Of a DNA stretch of 64,000 nucleotides, positions 17,459 through 27,608 are shown in pieces. The position numbers and the translations under genes were made by a program. Numbering within the stretch: the first letter of the stretch is position 1; every line of letters begins with the position of its first letter. Under the pieces are notes generated by a model. That model saw only the letters and a list, made by a program, of their open reading frames with translations. It was not told the origin of the DNA and did no database searches. Origin of the DNA: an uncultured Verrucomicrobiota bacterium (lineage in GTDB: Bacteria; Verrucomicrobiota; Verrucomicrobiia; Opitutales; Seribacteraceae); the NCBI GenBank assembly GCA_902569115.1, contig CACFTI010000008.1, forward strand, positions 17,517 to 81,516, read 5' to 3'.

Positions 17459-19240
17459 CTAGTCGATCAACATTTCCTTAGCTGATTTGCCCTGTGGAAT
17501 CATCGGCAACACATGCTCGGTGTAAGGGACAATCACTTCCAAAAGATATGGCTCGTCGGCTTCGAGCATTTCTTTCATTGCTTCCCGCAATTCTTCTCTT
17601 TTGGTAACACGACGGGCTTTAACACCAAAGCCTTCGCACATTTTTATGTAGTCTGGGTAAATTGCATCTAAATTATCGGGACCTCCGATATTTTCGGGAT
17701 CGCATAGAATGGTGTGTCCACGAACCGATTCATAAAAACGGTCTTCCCATTGGACAACCATTCCAAGGTGCTGATTGTTGAGAAGCAAACATTTTGCATT
17801 AATTTTTTCAATCTTGGCTGTGGCCAATTCCTGGACATTCATCAGGAAAGATCCGTCACCGTCTATGTCGATTACTTCTTTGTCCGGGAATGCGACCTTT
17901 GCTCCCACGGCAGCGGGGTATCCAAATCCCATTGTACCAAGCCCAAGTGAAGAAATGTAAGTTCTTGGTTCCTTAAAACGGTAATACTGAGCTGCCCACA
18001 TTTGGTGCTGCCCAACTCCTGTGGTAATGATAGCCTCACCTTTCGATTCTTGATAGAGGACATCCACCGCTTCTTGTGAAGTGATATGTTCTCCTTGGTT
18101 ATATTTGAATGGATAATCTTTTTTCCATCCTTGAAGTGTATTCATCCACTCGGACAAATCAGGTTTTTGAAATTTACCGGCTTTGATCAGTTCACTCATT
18201 CTTTTGAGTGCATATTTGATATCACTTCGAATGGGGAAATGTGCGTGTACATTTTTATTGTGCTCAGATTTATCGACATCGAAGTGGATGACATAGGCTT
18301 CCTGAGCATATTTTTCTACCTTGCCCGTAATCCGGTCATCAAAGCGAGCACCTGCACACAAAAGCAGATCGCTTTCACAAACCGCCCAATTTCCCGCAAC
18401 TGTCCCATGCATACCGTACCAGTAGAGTGACTGTTCATGATCGGGGTCAAAAACGCCAAGTCCCATAAGGGTGTGCGTAACTGGTAAGCCAGACAATTCC
18501 GCAAATTCCTTAAGTTCTTCGTGGGCATTTGCTGATATGATGCCACCGCCCGTGTAAAGTACAGGCTTTTTGGCCTTGGAAATAAGGTTCAGGACTTCAA
18601 TGAGTTCATCATCCGTGGCTCGGGGATCATCAAGTTTATAACCGTCGAGATCTTCCACATTGGATGGGAAAAAGGGCTCAAATACTTTTTGTTGAACATC
18701 TTTCGGAATATCAATGACTACTGGACCAGGACGACCACTCTCGGCGAGATAAAAAGCTTCTTTCACAACTTTGGGTAAATCCTCCGCCGTGAGCACCAGA
18801 TAGCTGTGTTTAACGATAGGGAGGGTCATCCCAAAGAAATCAGTTTCCTGAAAGGCTGCTTTACCAATAAACTGTTGGTATACCTGACCCGTGATGGCAA
18901 CCAATGGTATGCTGTCCATGAACGCATCTGCGATGCAAGTAACCAAGTTGGTGGCCCCAGGACCTGAGGTTGCCATGCAAACGCCGGCTTTTCCTTTTGC
19001 TCGGGCATAACCATGAGCCATAAATCCTCCTCCCTGTTCCTGTCTGGGGAGAATTGTACGGATTTTTTCGGATTTTGTGAGCGATTGATGAAGTTCCATC
19101 GAGGCTCCACCCGGGTACGCGAACACCACATCCACGCCTTCACGCTCGAGAGCTTCGACAAGGACGTCGGCTCCCTTCATGGCGGGACCATGCTCGCCTT
19201 TGACTTCGGGATCAGGTTGTCTAATGGATTGGGTATTCAT
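17459..19240 (-). CDS. ilvB: Acetolactate synthase, large (catalytic) subunit
   Basis: Condenses two pyruvates (or pyruvate and 2-oxobutyrate) in branched-chain amino acid synthesis; uses thiamine diphosphate, FAD and Mg. At 593 residues it is full length. [23 protein letters not shown] opens the N-terminal TPP domain, and the catalytic Glu lies in [17 protein letters not shown]. The TPP/Mg motif [15 protein letters not shown] with the following NN is in the C-terminal domain. No regulatory subunit (ilvH) or ilvC gene adjoins it; leuB lies 5 kb away on the same strand. The 101-base upstream gap has no clear attenuator. Confidence 0.96.
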   Translation of the reverse strand: MNTQSIRQPDPEVKGEHGPAMKGADVLVEALEREGVDVVFAYPGGASMELHQSLTKSEKIRTILPRQEQGGGFMAHGYARAKGKAGVCMATSGPGATNLVTCIADAFMDSIPLVAITGQVYQQFIGKAAFQETDFFGMTLPIVKHSYLVLTAEDLPKVVKEAFYLAESGRPGPVVIDIPKDVQQKVFEPFFPSNVEDLDGYKLDDPRATDDELIEVLNLISKAKKPVLYTGGGIISANAHEELKEFAELSGLPVTHTLMGLGVFDPDHEQSLYWYGMHGTVAGNWAVCESDLLLCAGARFDDRITGKVEKYAQEAYVIHFDVDKSEHNKNVHAHFPIRSDIKYALKRMSELIKAGKFQKPDLSEWMNTLQGWKKDYPFKYNQGEHITSQEAVDVLYQESKGEAIITTGVGQHQMWAAQYYRFKEPRTYISSLGLGTMGFGYPAAVGAKVAFPDKEVIDIDGDGSFLMNVQELATAKIEKINAKCLLLNNQHLGMVVQWEDRFYESVRGHTILCDPENIGGPDNLDAIYPDYIKMCEGFGVKARRVTKREELREAMKEMLEADEPYLLEVIVPYTEHVLPMIPQGKSAKEMLID

Positions 19241-19341
19241 GACATTTAGTTTTTATAAAGTTATTAACATGTCAAACAGACCTTTCTTTTTCAAGGTGAA
19301 AGAACCGCATGTTGAAAAGGATCCTGAAACCTAACCCCACT

Positions 19342-21801
19342 CTAGATTAATTCGCGAAGGTCGGATACGGAAAGTTTTAGGTTGGCCGCTTCTGATTCTT
19401 CAAAAACCTGTTCGAGGAGGGCTCTTTTTTCCTGTTGGAGTTGGAGTACTTTATCTTCCACGGTATCCGAAGCAATCATCTTGTAAACGGTAACGACTTT
19501 ATCCTGGCCTATCCGGTGTGCCCGATCGGTCGCCTGAGTTTCAGCGGCCGGATTCCACCATGGGTCGAAATGAACAACGACATCTGCACCCGTAAGGTTT
19601 AACCCTGTTCCGCCCGCTTTCAGTGAAATCAGAAAAACTGGAATGGATTCATCATCCTGGAACAGATCTACTTGCTTCATTCGATCTTTGGATGAACCAT
19701 CGAGATAGCAGTAAGGAAGAGCGGTCGATTCCAGTTCTTGTTTAATCAACTGAAGGACTTGAACAAATTGTGAGAAAACCAAGAGTCGGTGTCCTCCCTC
19801 TAGGCAGGTATACAGAAGTTCCCTAAATGCACGGAGCTTGGCGGAATGGTCGGCTTCCATTGTTTCATCAATCAACCGGGGGTCGCAGCAGGTCTGCCTC
19901 AGACGGAGCAACTGCGTAAGGGTCTTCATACGCAATGCACCTTCGGATGCACCCGAATCAGCGAGTTTATTTAATTCGGATTCCGAAGATTTTCTGACTT
20001 TTTGATATAATTCATTTTGTTCCTCGGATAATTTTATATGCAGGATTTGTTCGATTTTGTCTGGGAGTTCGGGCGCCACATCACTCTTTTTTCTCCGTAG
20101 CAAATATGGAGCTGCTTCTTTCAGGATTCTTTGCTCGTGCCAAATTCTTTCATCTCCCCGGGTGCTCGAGGGTATTTCCGGCCTTGCTCCCGGTAACAGG
20201 AATTCAAGGAGAGCCAGCAGGTCGTAAACGCTGTTCTCAATCGGTGTTCCTGTTAGCAAAATCCTTCCCTCTGAGGAAAGGGAAGACATAGCCTTGGCGT
20301 TCTGAGTTTTACGATTCTTAAGGTACTGGGCTTCGTCACCAATCACGCAAAGCATTGGGATCGATTCAAACATTTCCTTATCCCTTACTAGGGTTCCGTA
20401 TGATGTAATAATCAGATCATTTCCGGTCAGGCTTGTTGGAACTGATGTCCTGGAGCTGCCGTGATGCACCAAAACTTTGAATTCAGGGCAAAAACGAAGT
20501 GTCTCTCTCCTCCAGTTTTCAACCAGTGAGGCGGGGCAGACCACAAGCGAAGGTAAGCCTGATCCTTTTTCTTTCTTTAAAGCCGATAGAAAGGCCAGGG
20601 CTTGCACGGTTTTACCAAGGCCCATTTCATCGGCTAGAATTCCTCCCAGTTGGTTTCGAAAGAGATGGAGGAGCCAGGCCACCCCAATCTTTTGGTATGG
20701 ACGCAATAGTTTATCCAGGGATGGTGAAAGAGAGGGGGAGGGGAGTGCCCCTAGATCTTTTAATACATTGCACCTCTTTCTCCACTCTGCTGGAGGTTTG
20801 AAACGGGGGTCTGCCGATATAATGAATTCTTCAAGCGAAGTTGACTGGTATTTCTCCACCGGATGTGAAAATTGCGATAGAAGAGGAGCATCCATGTCAC
20901 CAGTAATTCGTTTTTGAATTTGGTTGGCTTTGTCCTTCAATTCTTTGGTTAAAAGATATACTTTTGTCCCGTGCCGGATATGGTTTTGGCCCGTGGAAAG
21001 GGCATGTTCGATTTCATCAATTGGAGTATCCCCTGCCTCAATGGTAACCTCTAGGGTTGTTCCACTTTCTGATTCAGTGGCTTTGGCCCTGAGACTTGCA
21101 CGGGTTATGACTTGAGTAAGCTTTTTGAAGTTTTTCGTAAATTGGGCATCATAATCAAGTTCAAGGTCTTCTTGATGAGAGGCGAGGAAGTCCAGTACTT
21201 TGGATGGATCCCGTAGCCACCACCAATGGCGGTGCGAACGGTCTCGAAGGAAATTCCATTCCCGAAGAAGACTTAGTAGTTCTTTATATCCGGGGAGTTC
21301 CGATGATGGTAAAATGATACGGAGATACTCCGTAGAGCCTTCTACTTCTATTGGAGGTCCGTTATATTCTGGGTCGTTTCTCGTTTCTTGGGATATTTCT
21401 GTTGTACGATTCTCTGTTATTTCTCGAACAGGTCGTTTAGTGGGTGAGGTTTTACTTGGAAGGTATTCACTCACGCCTGCAAGGTTATCGTCGCTCCAGT
21501 CAAGTGGCTGGTCCGGCTTGTTTGCAGGAAAAAAGCAAGGTGTTTTTGCGAGGATTTTTACCAATTCAGCGGTCTGTTCAAGATTCAGCTGAAGAAAGGA
21601 GGAAAGTTTGCCTTGGCACCACTGGGTTAGGGCGAAAAGAGCACTTCTCTCTGCGTCAGGGAGATCTCCAAGTAGGGAAAAATCTACTTTTTCAGGCGGA
21701 TGCCGTTTGCCATGATCGTCTTCAAGTTCAATTTTGGCAGGAATCGAATCGCGTTGAGCGCATCCCGCCATCGTTGGAGGCAGCAGGATACGAAGTCTCA
21801 C
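19342..21801 (-). CDS. SNF2-family DNA-dependent ATPase/helicase
   Basis: An 819-residue Swi2/Snf2 (SF2) ATPase. After a long N-terminal region of about 360 residues, the helicase motifs appear in order: GGILADEMGLGKT (motif I, Lys397), IGDEAQYLKN (motif II, DEAQ), LLTGTPIEN (III), GGTGLNLTGADVVVHFDPWWNP (V) and ATDRAHRIGQ (VI). It probably remodels protein-DNA or polymerase-DNA complexes, as RapA relatives do. Translation begins at a GTG that overlaps the alaS stop as GTGA, implying translational coupling to alaS. No restriction or defence partner genes adjoin. Confidence 0.93.
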   Translation of the reverse strand: MRLRILLPPTMAGCAQRDSIPAKIELEDDHGKRHPPEKVDFSLLGDLPDAERSALFALTQWCQGKLSSFLQLNLEQTAELVKILAKTPCFFPANKPDQPLDWSDDNLAGVSEYLPSKTSPTKRPVREITENRTTEISQETRNDPEYNGPPIEVEGSTEYLRIILPSSELPGYKELLSLLREWNFLRDRSHRHWWWLRDPSKVLDFLASHQEDLELDYDAQFTKNFKKLTQVITRASLRAKATESESGTTLEVTIEAGDTPIDEIEHALSTGQNHIRHGTKVYLLTKELKDKANQIQKRITGDMDAPLLSQFSHPVEKYQSTSLEEFIISADPRFKPPAEWRKRCNVLKDLGALPSPSLSPSLDKLLRPYQKIGVAWLLHLFRNQLGGILADEMGLGKTVQALAFLSALKKEKGSGLPSLVVCPASLVENWRRETLRFCPEFKVLVHHGSSRTSVPTSLTGNDLIITSYGTLVRDKEMFESIPMLCVIGDEAQYLKNRKTQNAKAMSSLSSEGRILLTGTPIENSVYDLLALLEFLLPGARPEIPSSTRGDERIWHEQRILKEAAPYLLRRKKSDVAPELPDKIEQILHIKLSEEQNELYQKVRKSSESELNKLADSGASEGALRMKTLTQLLRLRQTCCDPRLIDETMEADHSAKLRAFRELLYTCLEGGHRLLVFSQFVQVLQLIKQELESTALPYCYLDGSSKDRMKQVDLFQDDESIPVFLISLKAGGTGLNLTGADVVVHFDPWWNPAAETQATDRAHRIGQDKVVTVYKMIASDTVEDKVLQLQQEKRALLEQVFEESEAANLKLSVSDLRELI

Positions 21802-24482
21802 TCGTTTGTTTTAGACAAAGTAATGCTTTGCAGGGCTGCTTCAACTCCTTTGCCGGCGGGTGCACCTCCCATTGCGAAATCCGGCTTTCCTCCCCCTTTA
21901 CCACCAAGCTTACTGGCAAGTTTTCCGAGGATTTGTCCAGCCGCGTAACCGGCATCGACTGCTTCGGGAGAGCAGATACAAATGAGCCCACATTTGTTAT
22001 CCTTTTCACTCGCAAGAAGAACGACAGATGGGGCCGATCTTTTGTTTATTTGGGCAGCCAAAGGGCGAAGATCGTTAGCAGCAATATTTTCAACGCAAGC
22101 CTTGATGATTCTTATGTTTCCGACCTCGGTCGCGTTTTTGATTAACTGATCGGCTAGTCCAGCTTGGTCCTTCTGGGTGAAAGAGCGGATATTTTTTTCC
22201 AAATCTTTATTCTTTTCCTGGATCTGTGTAATTCTTTGAATGATTTCTTCCGGTTTGCAGGCAAGTTGACGAAGAAGTTGATTAAAAGTAAGAATTCGTT
22301 GATTTGCCCAATCGAGCGCGGCACTGCCAGCAACTGCTTCAATCCTTCGGTTGCCAGCAGAGATTGCGGATTCACTTGTTATCCGAATAGATCCAATTTC
22401 TCCTGCGTAAGAAACATGGGTTCCTCCGCAAAGCTCTTGACTCCAACCGCCTACATTGACCACCCGTACGATATCTCCATACTTTTCACCAAAGAATGCC
22501 ACCACTTCATCAGGTTTTTCGCAAAATGGCACTTCATACGATTCCACCTTTTCGTTTAGGAGAAGCTTCTTGTTGGCTATGGCTTCTATTTCCAATAATT
22601 GATCATCTTTCAATGACTCGAAATGTGAAAAGTCAAAGCGCAGACGATCTTGTTCAACAAGCGAACCTGCCTGTTTAACATGCTCACCCAGCACTTCTCG
22701 TAATGCCCAGTGCAGGATATGAGTGGCGGTGTGATGCCTTTGAATATCTTGTCTCACTGACTGATTAACCGAAACGATGGCTTTACCGGAAAATGGATCT
22801 GCGTATTCAGTCTTTTTTATTTTGTGAAGGAAATGACCATTCGAGTCTTTTATTACATCAGTTATAATAAGAATGTGGTCGTTAATGAAAACGGTGCCTT
22901 CGTCCCCCCTTTGTCCCCCCATTTCGGCGTAGAATGGGGTTTTGTCGAATATTAAGTAGGTCTCACCTTCTTGGGTAATGGTATCAAGTAATGATACTTC
23001 ACAGTCCCTGAGGTTAGTTTGATCATAGCCAATAAATTCCGTTCCTTGTCCAGTCTCTTTGGAGTCGTTCACTAACACATCGACCGATTTATGAGCTTCT
23101 CTCGCCCGTTTTTTTTGTGCCTCCATTTCCTGATTGAAGCCATTTGTATCAATTTGGATTCCGTTTTCTTTGGCAAGTAGTTCAGTTAAGTCCAAAGGGA
23201 AGCCATATGTATCGTACAGTTTAAAAGCAAAAGGACCGGAGATTGGCTCTCCTTTCTTTAAAGTACTCAACTCTCGATTAAACAGCTCAATGCCTCTGTC
23301 TAAAGTTTTATTGAAAGAAGTTTCCTCAGAAAGCAGTGTTTTACAGATTAAATCTTTACGCTTTTTTAATTCGGGAAAAAATGGTCCCATTTGTTCGATC
23401 AAAACCGGAGCCAGATGGTGAAAGAAGGGATCTTTGAATCCCAAATTTCTTCCGTATCGAACACCTCTTCGCAAGATTCTTCTAAGAACATAATTACGAT
23501 CTGTATTTCCTGGTAAAATTCCATCGGCAATCGAAAAACAAATTGACCGTAAATGATCCCCTATCACTCTGAAAGATACATCGATTTCCTCTTGGGACGA
23601 GGGAGTTTGATTAGCTGAAGGGAGAGTAGAAAGATATTTTTCTCCGGATAATTCTTCAATTTTCTCGAAAATCGGAGAGAATACATCGGTGTCATAATTA
23701 GATGTTGGCTTGGAGAAGTCGGTGAATCCTTCAGTGGATTGCATAACTGCCGCGACTCTTTCAAAACCCATACCGGTATCGACATGCTTATCTGCTAGAG
23801 GCGTAAAGTTCCCTTCTCTGTCGGCATTAAACTGAATGAAAACAAGATTCCATATTTCAATACATAAGTGGGAATCAGCGTTGACCAATTTACCCTGTGT
23901 GTCCCCATCAGGGGTAAGATCGAGATGGAGTTCACTACATGGACCACAGGGTCCCGTCTCTCCCATCATCCAAAAATTATCTTTTTTCCCACCATTTACT
24001 ACATGTACCGCTGGATCCAACCCAGCTTTTGTAAAAATGGCAGACCACGCATCATGAGCCTCCTGATCAAATTCCGCGGGATCATTCCCCTCGGGTTTAT
24101 ATACAGTTGCATAAAGTCGGGAAGGGGGGAATTTCCACACGGAGACCAATAATTCCCATGCCCACTCGATTGCTTCCTTTTTGAAATAATCTCCGAAAGA
24201 CCAATTACCCAGCATTTCGAAAAATGTGTGGTGATATGTGTCGAAGCCAACATCATCCAGATCATTGTGCTTACCCCCTGCCCGGATGCATTTCTGGGTA
24301 TCAGCAGCTCGCATATAAGGAGCATTTTGGTCACCAAGGAAATAGGGTACAAACTGATTCATCCCCGCATTGGTAAAAAGCAGGTTAGGAGACTCAGGGA
24401 GTAATGAAGCCGAAGATACAATCTCATGATTTTTATTGGCAAAAAAATCGAGAAAAGACTGTCTGATTTCCGAGGATTTCAT
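21798..24482 (-). CDS. alaS: Alanyl-tRNA synthetase
   Basis: Charges tRNA-Ala; essential for translation. At 894 residues it is full length. The class II catalytic core begins with SSEIRQSFLDFFANKNHEIV and contains LLFTNAGMNQFVPYFLG. The editing domain has the zinc-binding HHTATHILHWALREVLG and later CGGTHV. The C-terminal DHHA1 domain ends with GKLASKLGGKGGGKPDFAMGG. Its stop overlaps the start of the SNF2 helicase gene. leuB lies 15 bases upstream on the same strand, so leuB-alaS-SNF2 may form one transcript. Confidence 0.98.
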   Translation of the reverse strand: MKSSEIRQSFLDFFANKNHEIVSSASLLPESPNLLFTNAGMNQFVPYFLGDQNAPYMRAADTQKCIRAGGKHNDLDDVGFDTYHHTFFEMLGNWSFGDYFKKEAIEWAWELLVSVWKFPPSRLYATVYKPEGNDPAEFDQEAHDAWSAIFTKAGLDPAVHVVNGGKKDNFWMMGETGPCGPCSELHLDLTPDGDTQGKLVNADSHLCIEIWNLVFIQFNADREGNFTPLADKHVDTGMGFERVAAVMQSTEGFTDFSKPTSNYDTDVFSPIFEKIEELSGEKYLSTLPSANQTPSSQEEIDVSFRVIGDHLRSICFSIADGILPGNTDRNYVLRRILRRGVRYGRNLGFKDPFFHHLAPVLIEQMGPFFPELKKRKDLICKTLLSEETSFNKTLDRGIELFNRELSTLKKGEPISGPFAFKLYDTYGFPLDLTELLAKENGIQIDTNGFNQEMEAQKKRAREAHKSVDVLVNDSKETGQGTEFIGYDQTNLRDCEVSLLDTITQEGETYLIFDKTPFYAEMGGQRGDEGTVFINDHILIITDVIKDSNGHFLHKIKKTEYADPFSGKAIVSVNQSVRQDIQRHHTATHILHWALREVLGEHVKQAGSLVEQDRLRFDFSHFESLKDDQLLEIEAIANKKLLLNEKVESYEVPFCEKPDEVVAFFGEKYGDIVRVVNVGGWSQELCGGTHVSYAGEIGSIRITSESAISAGNRRIEAVAGSAALDWANQRILTFNQLLRQLACKPEEIIQRITQIQEKNKDLEKNIRSFTQKDQAGLADQLIKNATEVGNIRIIKACVENIAANDLRPLAAQINKRSAPSVVLLASEKDNKCGLICICSPEAVDAGYAAGQILGKLASKLGGKGGGKPDFAMGGAPAGKGVEAALQSITLSKTNE

Positions 24483-24497
24483 GAGCGTTAGCTTTTT

Positions 24498-25604
24498 TTA
24501 GGCAGGGAGCCTTTCAATGATGGCTTCTCCCATTTCAATCGTGCCCACGGATTCAGATCCTGATGATATATCTCCCGAACGGAATCCGTCCCGTATGGTC
24601 TGTTTTACTGCACTTTCAATTGCAGAAGCCTCTTTTTCCATCCCAAAACTGTAGCGCAGCATGAGTGCAGCACTCAAAACCTGCGCACATGGGTTGGCCA
24701 AGTTTTTCCCAGCAATATCTGGAGCCGTACCTCCGGCTGGTTCATACAGACCAAAGGGGAATCCCAAACGGTTTTTACCCGTTCCCAAACTTGCGGAGGC
24801 GAGCATTCCCAGGGAGCCACAAATCACCGCTAGTTCATCGGAAAGAATATCGCCAAACATGTTTTCTGTGACAAGAACATCGAATTGATTCGGATCCCGC
24901 ACTAATTGCATGGCTGCATTATCAACGTACATATGGGTCAATTCAATGCTGGGATCGAGTCGCTGGACAGAATCACTCACAACTTTTCTCCATAGAACTG
25001 AAGTTTCCAGAACATTGGCCTTGTCCACTGAGCAAATCTTTTTTTGCCGGAGAGAGGCAGCTTTTACGGCAATTTCTGTAATTCTTTCGATTTCACTGGT
25101 TTTATAAACCATCGTATCGATAGATTGTTCCTCCCCGTTTTCCAATGTTTGGGTACTCTTCGGTTGTCCAAAATAAATCCCCCCGGTTAATTCCCTCACG
25201 CACAAGACATCAATGCCATTGGAAACAGTGGAAGGACGAAGAGGAGATAAATCAGCGAGTTCAGGATAAAGATTGCCCGGTCTTAAATTGGCGAAAAGTT
25301 CGAAAGCTTTGCGGATAGGAAGTAAAGCTGCTCTTTCAGGTTGTTCTTTGGGAGGCAGGGACTCCCATTTGGGTCCTCCGACTGATCCAAACAGGATCGC
25401 ATTTGCATCCTTGCAGGCGGATAAGGTGGTATCGGGTAGAGCGGATCCGTGATTGTCGATACCTATTCCTCCCACATCGTGTTCTGTGGTTTCGATGGAA
25501 AATCCATTTCGTTGACCGAGGGTTTCGAGTACCTTTAAGGCGACGGACATGACCTCCGGGCCAATTCCATCTCCAGGGAGATTGGTGAATCGTAGAATAT
25601 TCAT
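24498..25604 (-). CDS. leuB: 3-Isopropylmalate dehydrogenase
   Basis: Oxidatively decarboxylates 3-isopropylmalate to 2-oxoisocaproate in leucine synthesis, using NAD. The 368-residue length is normal. [10 protein letters not shown] is near the N-terminus, substrate arginines lie in [10 protein letters not shown], and the Mg-binding aspartates are in the [12 protein letters not shown] region. [17 protein letters not shown] is the cofactor-proximal signature. It is divergent from nusA across a 201-base gap. Other leu genes are not in the window. Confidence 0.97.
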   Translation of the reverse strand: MNILRFTNLPGDGIGPEVMSVALKVLETLGQRNGFSIETTEHDVGGIGIDNHGSALPDTTLSACKDANAILFGSVGGPKWESLPPKEQPERAALLPIRKAFELFANLRPGNLYPELADLSPLRPSTVSNGIDVLCVRELTGGIYFGQPKSTQTLENGEEQSIDTMVYKTSEIERITEIAVKAASLRQKKICSVDKANVLETSVLWRKVVSDSVQRLDPSIELTHMYVDNAAMQLVRDPNQFDVLVTENMFGDILSDELAVICGSLGMLASASLGTGKNRLGFPFGLYEPAGGTAPDIAGKNLANPCAQVLSAALMLRYSFGMEKEASAIESAVKQTIRDGFRSGDISSGSESVGTIEMGEAIIERLPA

Positions 25605-25683
25605 GAAGGAAAAGCATTCATAAGTGAAACATTACGATCTGCAACGCAGAAAAGAAAGCCATGCGACACAGGTTCGGTATTCG

Positions 25684-25712
25684 TTGACAAATTTATCGAA
25701 AAAATCTATGCA
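25684..25712 (+). promoter_or_regulatory. Candidate sigma70 promoter upstream of nusA
   Basis: A perfect -35 box TTGACA (25684-25689), a 17-base spacer and a weaker -10 TATGCA (25707-25712). It lies in the leuB-nusA gap and points toward nusA. The transcript would start near 25719, about 25 bases before the intrinsic terminator at 25745-25767. Confidence 0.5.
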
Positions 25713-25744
25713 TTTACGATTACATACAGTCTAATCCAACAAGG

Positions 25745-25767
25745 GGCGGGCATTGCTCGCCTTTTTT
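25745..25767 (+). terminator. Intrinsic terminator in the nusA leader
   Basis: GGCGGGC (25745-25751), loop ATT and GCTCGCC (25755-25761) form a 7-bp stem with one G-U pair, followed directly by six T. No plus-strand gene ends upstream (leuB is divergent). The terminator must therefore either attenuate the nusA operon or end a short RNA of about 50 bases. Confidence 0.75.
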
Positions 25768-25805
25768 ATTCTCCAAATTCCCTCTAACCTATAGAAGCCA
25801 ATATT

Positions 25806-27053
25806 ATGAGTAGCGAAATCCTCGCAGTTCTCGAGTACATGGAAAAAGAAAAGGGCATCAGTCGTGATGACATGATTGCCACCATCGAAGGTGCAGTCAA
25901 AGCTGCCGCTGAAAGAGGAGTAAATAAACAGGGGGAAGTTCGGGTTGAAATTAGTCCAAAGACTGGTGCAATGCAGGCATGGACCCGATTGGAAGTTGTG
26001 GAATCGGTATCAGATACGGCTACTGAGATTCATGTAGACAAAGCACGCCTGTATGCCGATAGCCCTCAAGTCGGTGAATTTGTTGAAAGAGAACTAGATC
26101 CAGCATATTTAGGCAGGATTGCTGCGAGGACTGCCGAGCAGGCAATAAAACAAAGACTCCGTCAATTCGAGAAAGAACACATCTACGACGAATTTCGTGA
26201 TCAAGTAGGTGGGCTAGTTACAGGAATTGTTCGTCGAAAAGAGCGAGGTGACTTGGTTGTGGAAGTGGGCAAGGCAGAAGCACTTCTTCCCTGGCGTGAA
26301 CGGGTTCCCGGGGAAGACTGGGTACCAGGTGAAAGAATTCGTTGTCTTTTGAATAAACTCGAGCAACAGGGCCGTGGACCCGAGCTTATTTTGAGTCGAT
26401 CAAGCCTTAATTTTGTACGCAAACTTTTTGAAATGGAAGTCGCCGAAATTGCGGATGGCACAGTCTCACTTGCTGCAATGGCTCGAGAGCCCGGCTACCG
26501 CACGAAAGTATGTGTCAAAAGCACGGACCCCAAAGTTGACCCTGTTGGAGCTTGCGTGGGTGCCAGAGGCTCTCGTGTGAAAAGTATCGTTCGTGAGATG
26601 AATGGTGAAAAAGTGGATATTGTTCGTTGGTACGAGGATCCTATTGAACAGTTAGTTGAAGCATTGAAACCCGCGGTTCCTCAGAATGTAAATTTGGATC
26701 GTGATAAAAGAAGAATGTATTTTGAAGTCGTTGAGGATGATTTATCTGTAGCGATTGGTCGTAAAGGAATAAACGCAAGGCTTACATCTAGATTACTAGG
26801 ATGGAAGTTGGATATCGGAAAAGTAGTTGTTAAACAAGTCGGCTTCGATGAAAGAAAAACAAAAGCAGCTGAGGCTCTTACATCTGTGGGCATTGAGTTT
26901 GAGGTCGCTGACCGTTTAGTTGCATTTGGATTGGTGAGTCCAGAGGCTTTTGAAGGTGTTACTGCCGAAGACCTAGTTGGTCTTGGTTTTGAGCAACCCA
27001 TTGCCGAAGATGTATTATCCAAAGTTTCTACTGAAGCTTCTCCTGACGAATAA
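25806..27053 (+). CDS. nusA: Transcription elongation/termination factor NusA
   Basis: NusA binds RNA polymerase and modulates pausing, intrinsic termination and antitermination. The 415-residue protein has the N-terminal polymerase-binding domain (about 1-125), an S1 domain (about 135-200), then KH1 with [14 protein letters not shown] and KH2 with [16 protein letters not shown] short C-terminal helix-hairpin-helix-like repeat (about 355-410) replaces the long acidic repeats of proteobacterial NusA. infB follows 37 bases downstream. rimP, which usually precedes nusA, is absent here. The promoter-terminator unit upstream suggests autoregulation. Confidence 0.97.
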   Translation: MSSEILAVLEYMEKEKGISRDDMIATIEGAVKAAAERGVNKQGEVRVEISPKTGAMQAWTRLEVVESVSDTATEIHVDKARLYADSPQVGEFVERELDPAYLGRIAARTAEQAIKQRLRQFEKEHIYDEFRDQVGGLVTGIVRRKERGDLVVEVGKAEALLPWRERVPGEDWVPGERIRCLLNKLEQQGRGPELILSRSSLNFVRKLFEMEVAEIADGTVSLAAMAREPGYRTKVCVKSTDPKVDPVGACVGARGSRVKSIVREMNGEKVDIVRWYEDPIEQLVEALKPAVPQNVNLDRDKRRMYFEVVEDDLSVAIGRKGINARLTSRLLGWKLDIGKVVVKQVGFDERKTKAAEALTSVGIEFEVADRLVAFGLVSPEAFEGVTAEDLVGLGFEQPIAEDVLSKVSTEASPDE

Positions 27054-27090
27054 TAATCCGTATTACCTAGGAAAAGATTTTATCTATTAA

Positions 27091-27588
27091 ATGAGTGTAC
27101 GAATTCACGCCATTGCGAAGGAAATAAAAAAGACCAGTAAGGAACTCCTCGAGATATTGGCAGAACGTGGATACGAACTAAAAAGTGCATCCTCTACAAT
27201 AGATAATATCACCGCGGAATCTTTAATTGAAGAATTTAAATCTGACGATCATGAATCATCTGATACAGAAGCTTTTGATTCGGAGAAATCAATTTCCGAT
27301 AGTCAGACAGATGTCAAGCCTTCCAAAATTCCTCTGGTTAAAAGTAAGGATGACATAGAACGAGAAAAAAGAGAGCAGGAAGCGGCAGAGTTGGCTGAAA
27401 GGGAAAGTCAAAACCTAGATAAAATACCAAATCAAGAGGAAAGAGAAGCAGAAGAGGTTGAGCCACTTAAGCCGACCATGGCTCCTCCACCTCCATCTTC
27501 CAAGGCGAGTGCACCCCCCCACCTCCTTCATCCGCTGGAAAACCAAAAATTCCTGCACCTGCTGCTCCAACTGGTAATGATACTTTAG
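27091..27588 (+). CDS. infB: Translation initiation factor IF-2, N-terminal part (frameshifted)
   Basis: The first 165 codons of the infB reading frame. The start [20 protein letters not shown] is the IF2 N-terminal domain, followed by the usual charged linker and a Pro-rich stretch. After [12 protein letters not shown] at a run of seven C (27514-27520) the frame leaves the IF-2 sequence and stops at 27588. One additional C would continue it as [17 protein letters not shown] and join it to the reading frame of the next entry, giving a 769-residue IF-2. infB is essential, so either the sequence has an error here, or the ribosome or polymerase slips, or IF-2 is made from an internal start. Confidence 0.88.
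   Translation: MSVRIHAIAKEIKKTSKELLEILAERGYELKSASSTIDNITAESLIEEFKSDDHESSDTEAFDSEKSISDSQTDVKPSKIPLVKSKDDIEREKREQEAAELAERESQNLDKIPNQEEREAEEVEPLKPTMAPPPPSSKASAPPHLLHPLENQKFLHLLLQLVMIL
27514..27520 (+). other. Seven-C homopolymer at the infB frameshift
   Basis: The sequence reads GCA followed by seven C and then ACCTCC. Adding one C restores a single open infB frame from 27091 to 29399. It is the only position needed to repair the gene. Confidence 0.9.
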
Positions 27589-27608
27589 ATCCTGCTGAGC
27601 AAGATGGC

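Noticed and set aside
19252-19275. TTGACA and TATAAA upstream of ilvB on the minus strand
   Set aside because: The spacer is only 12 bases, too short for a sigma70 promoter; no better pair was found in the gap.
19342-21801. SNF2 helicase as part of a defence system such as DISARM
   Set aside because: Its neighbours are alaS and ilvB, with no methylase, nuclease or DUF1998-type partner; a housekeeping RapA-like role fits better.
25605-25683. Possible tRNA, because of a GGTTCG-like TPsiC motif before nusA
   Set aside because: No acceptor stem or anticodon arm can be drawn around it.
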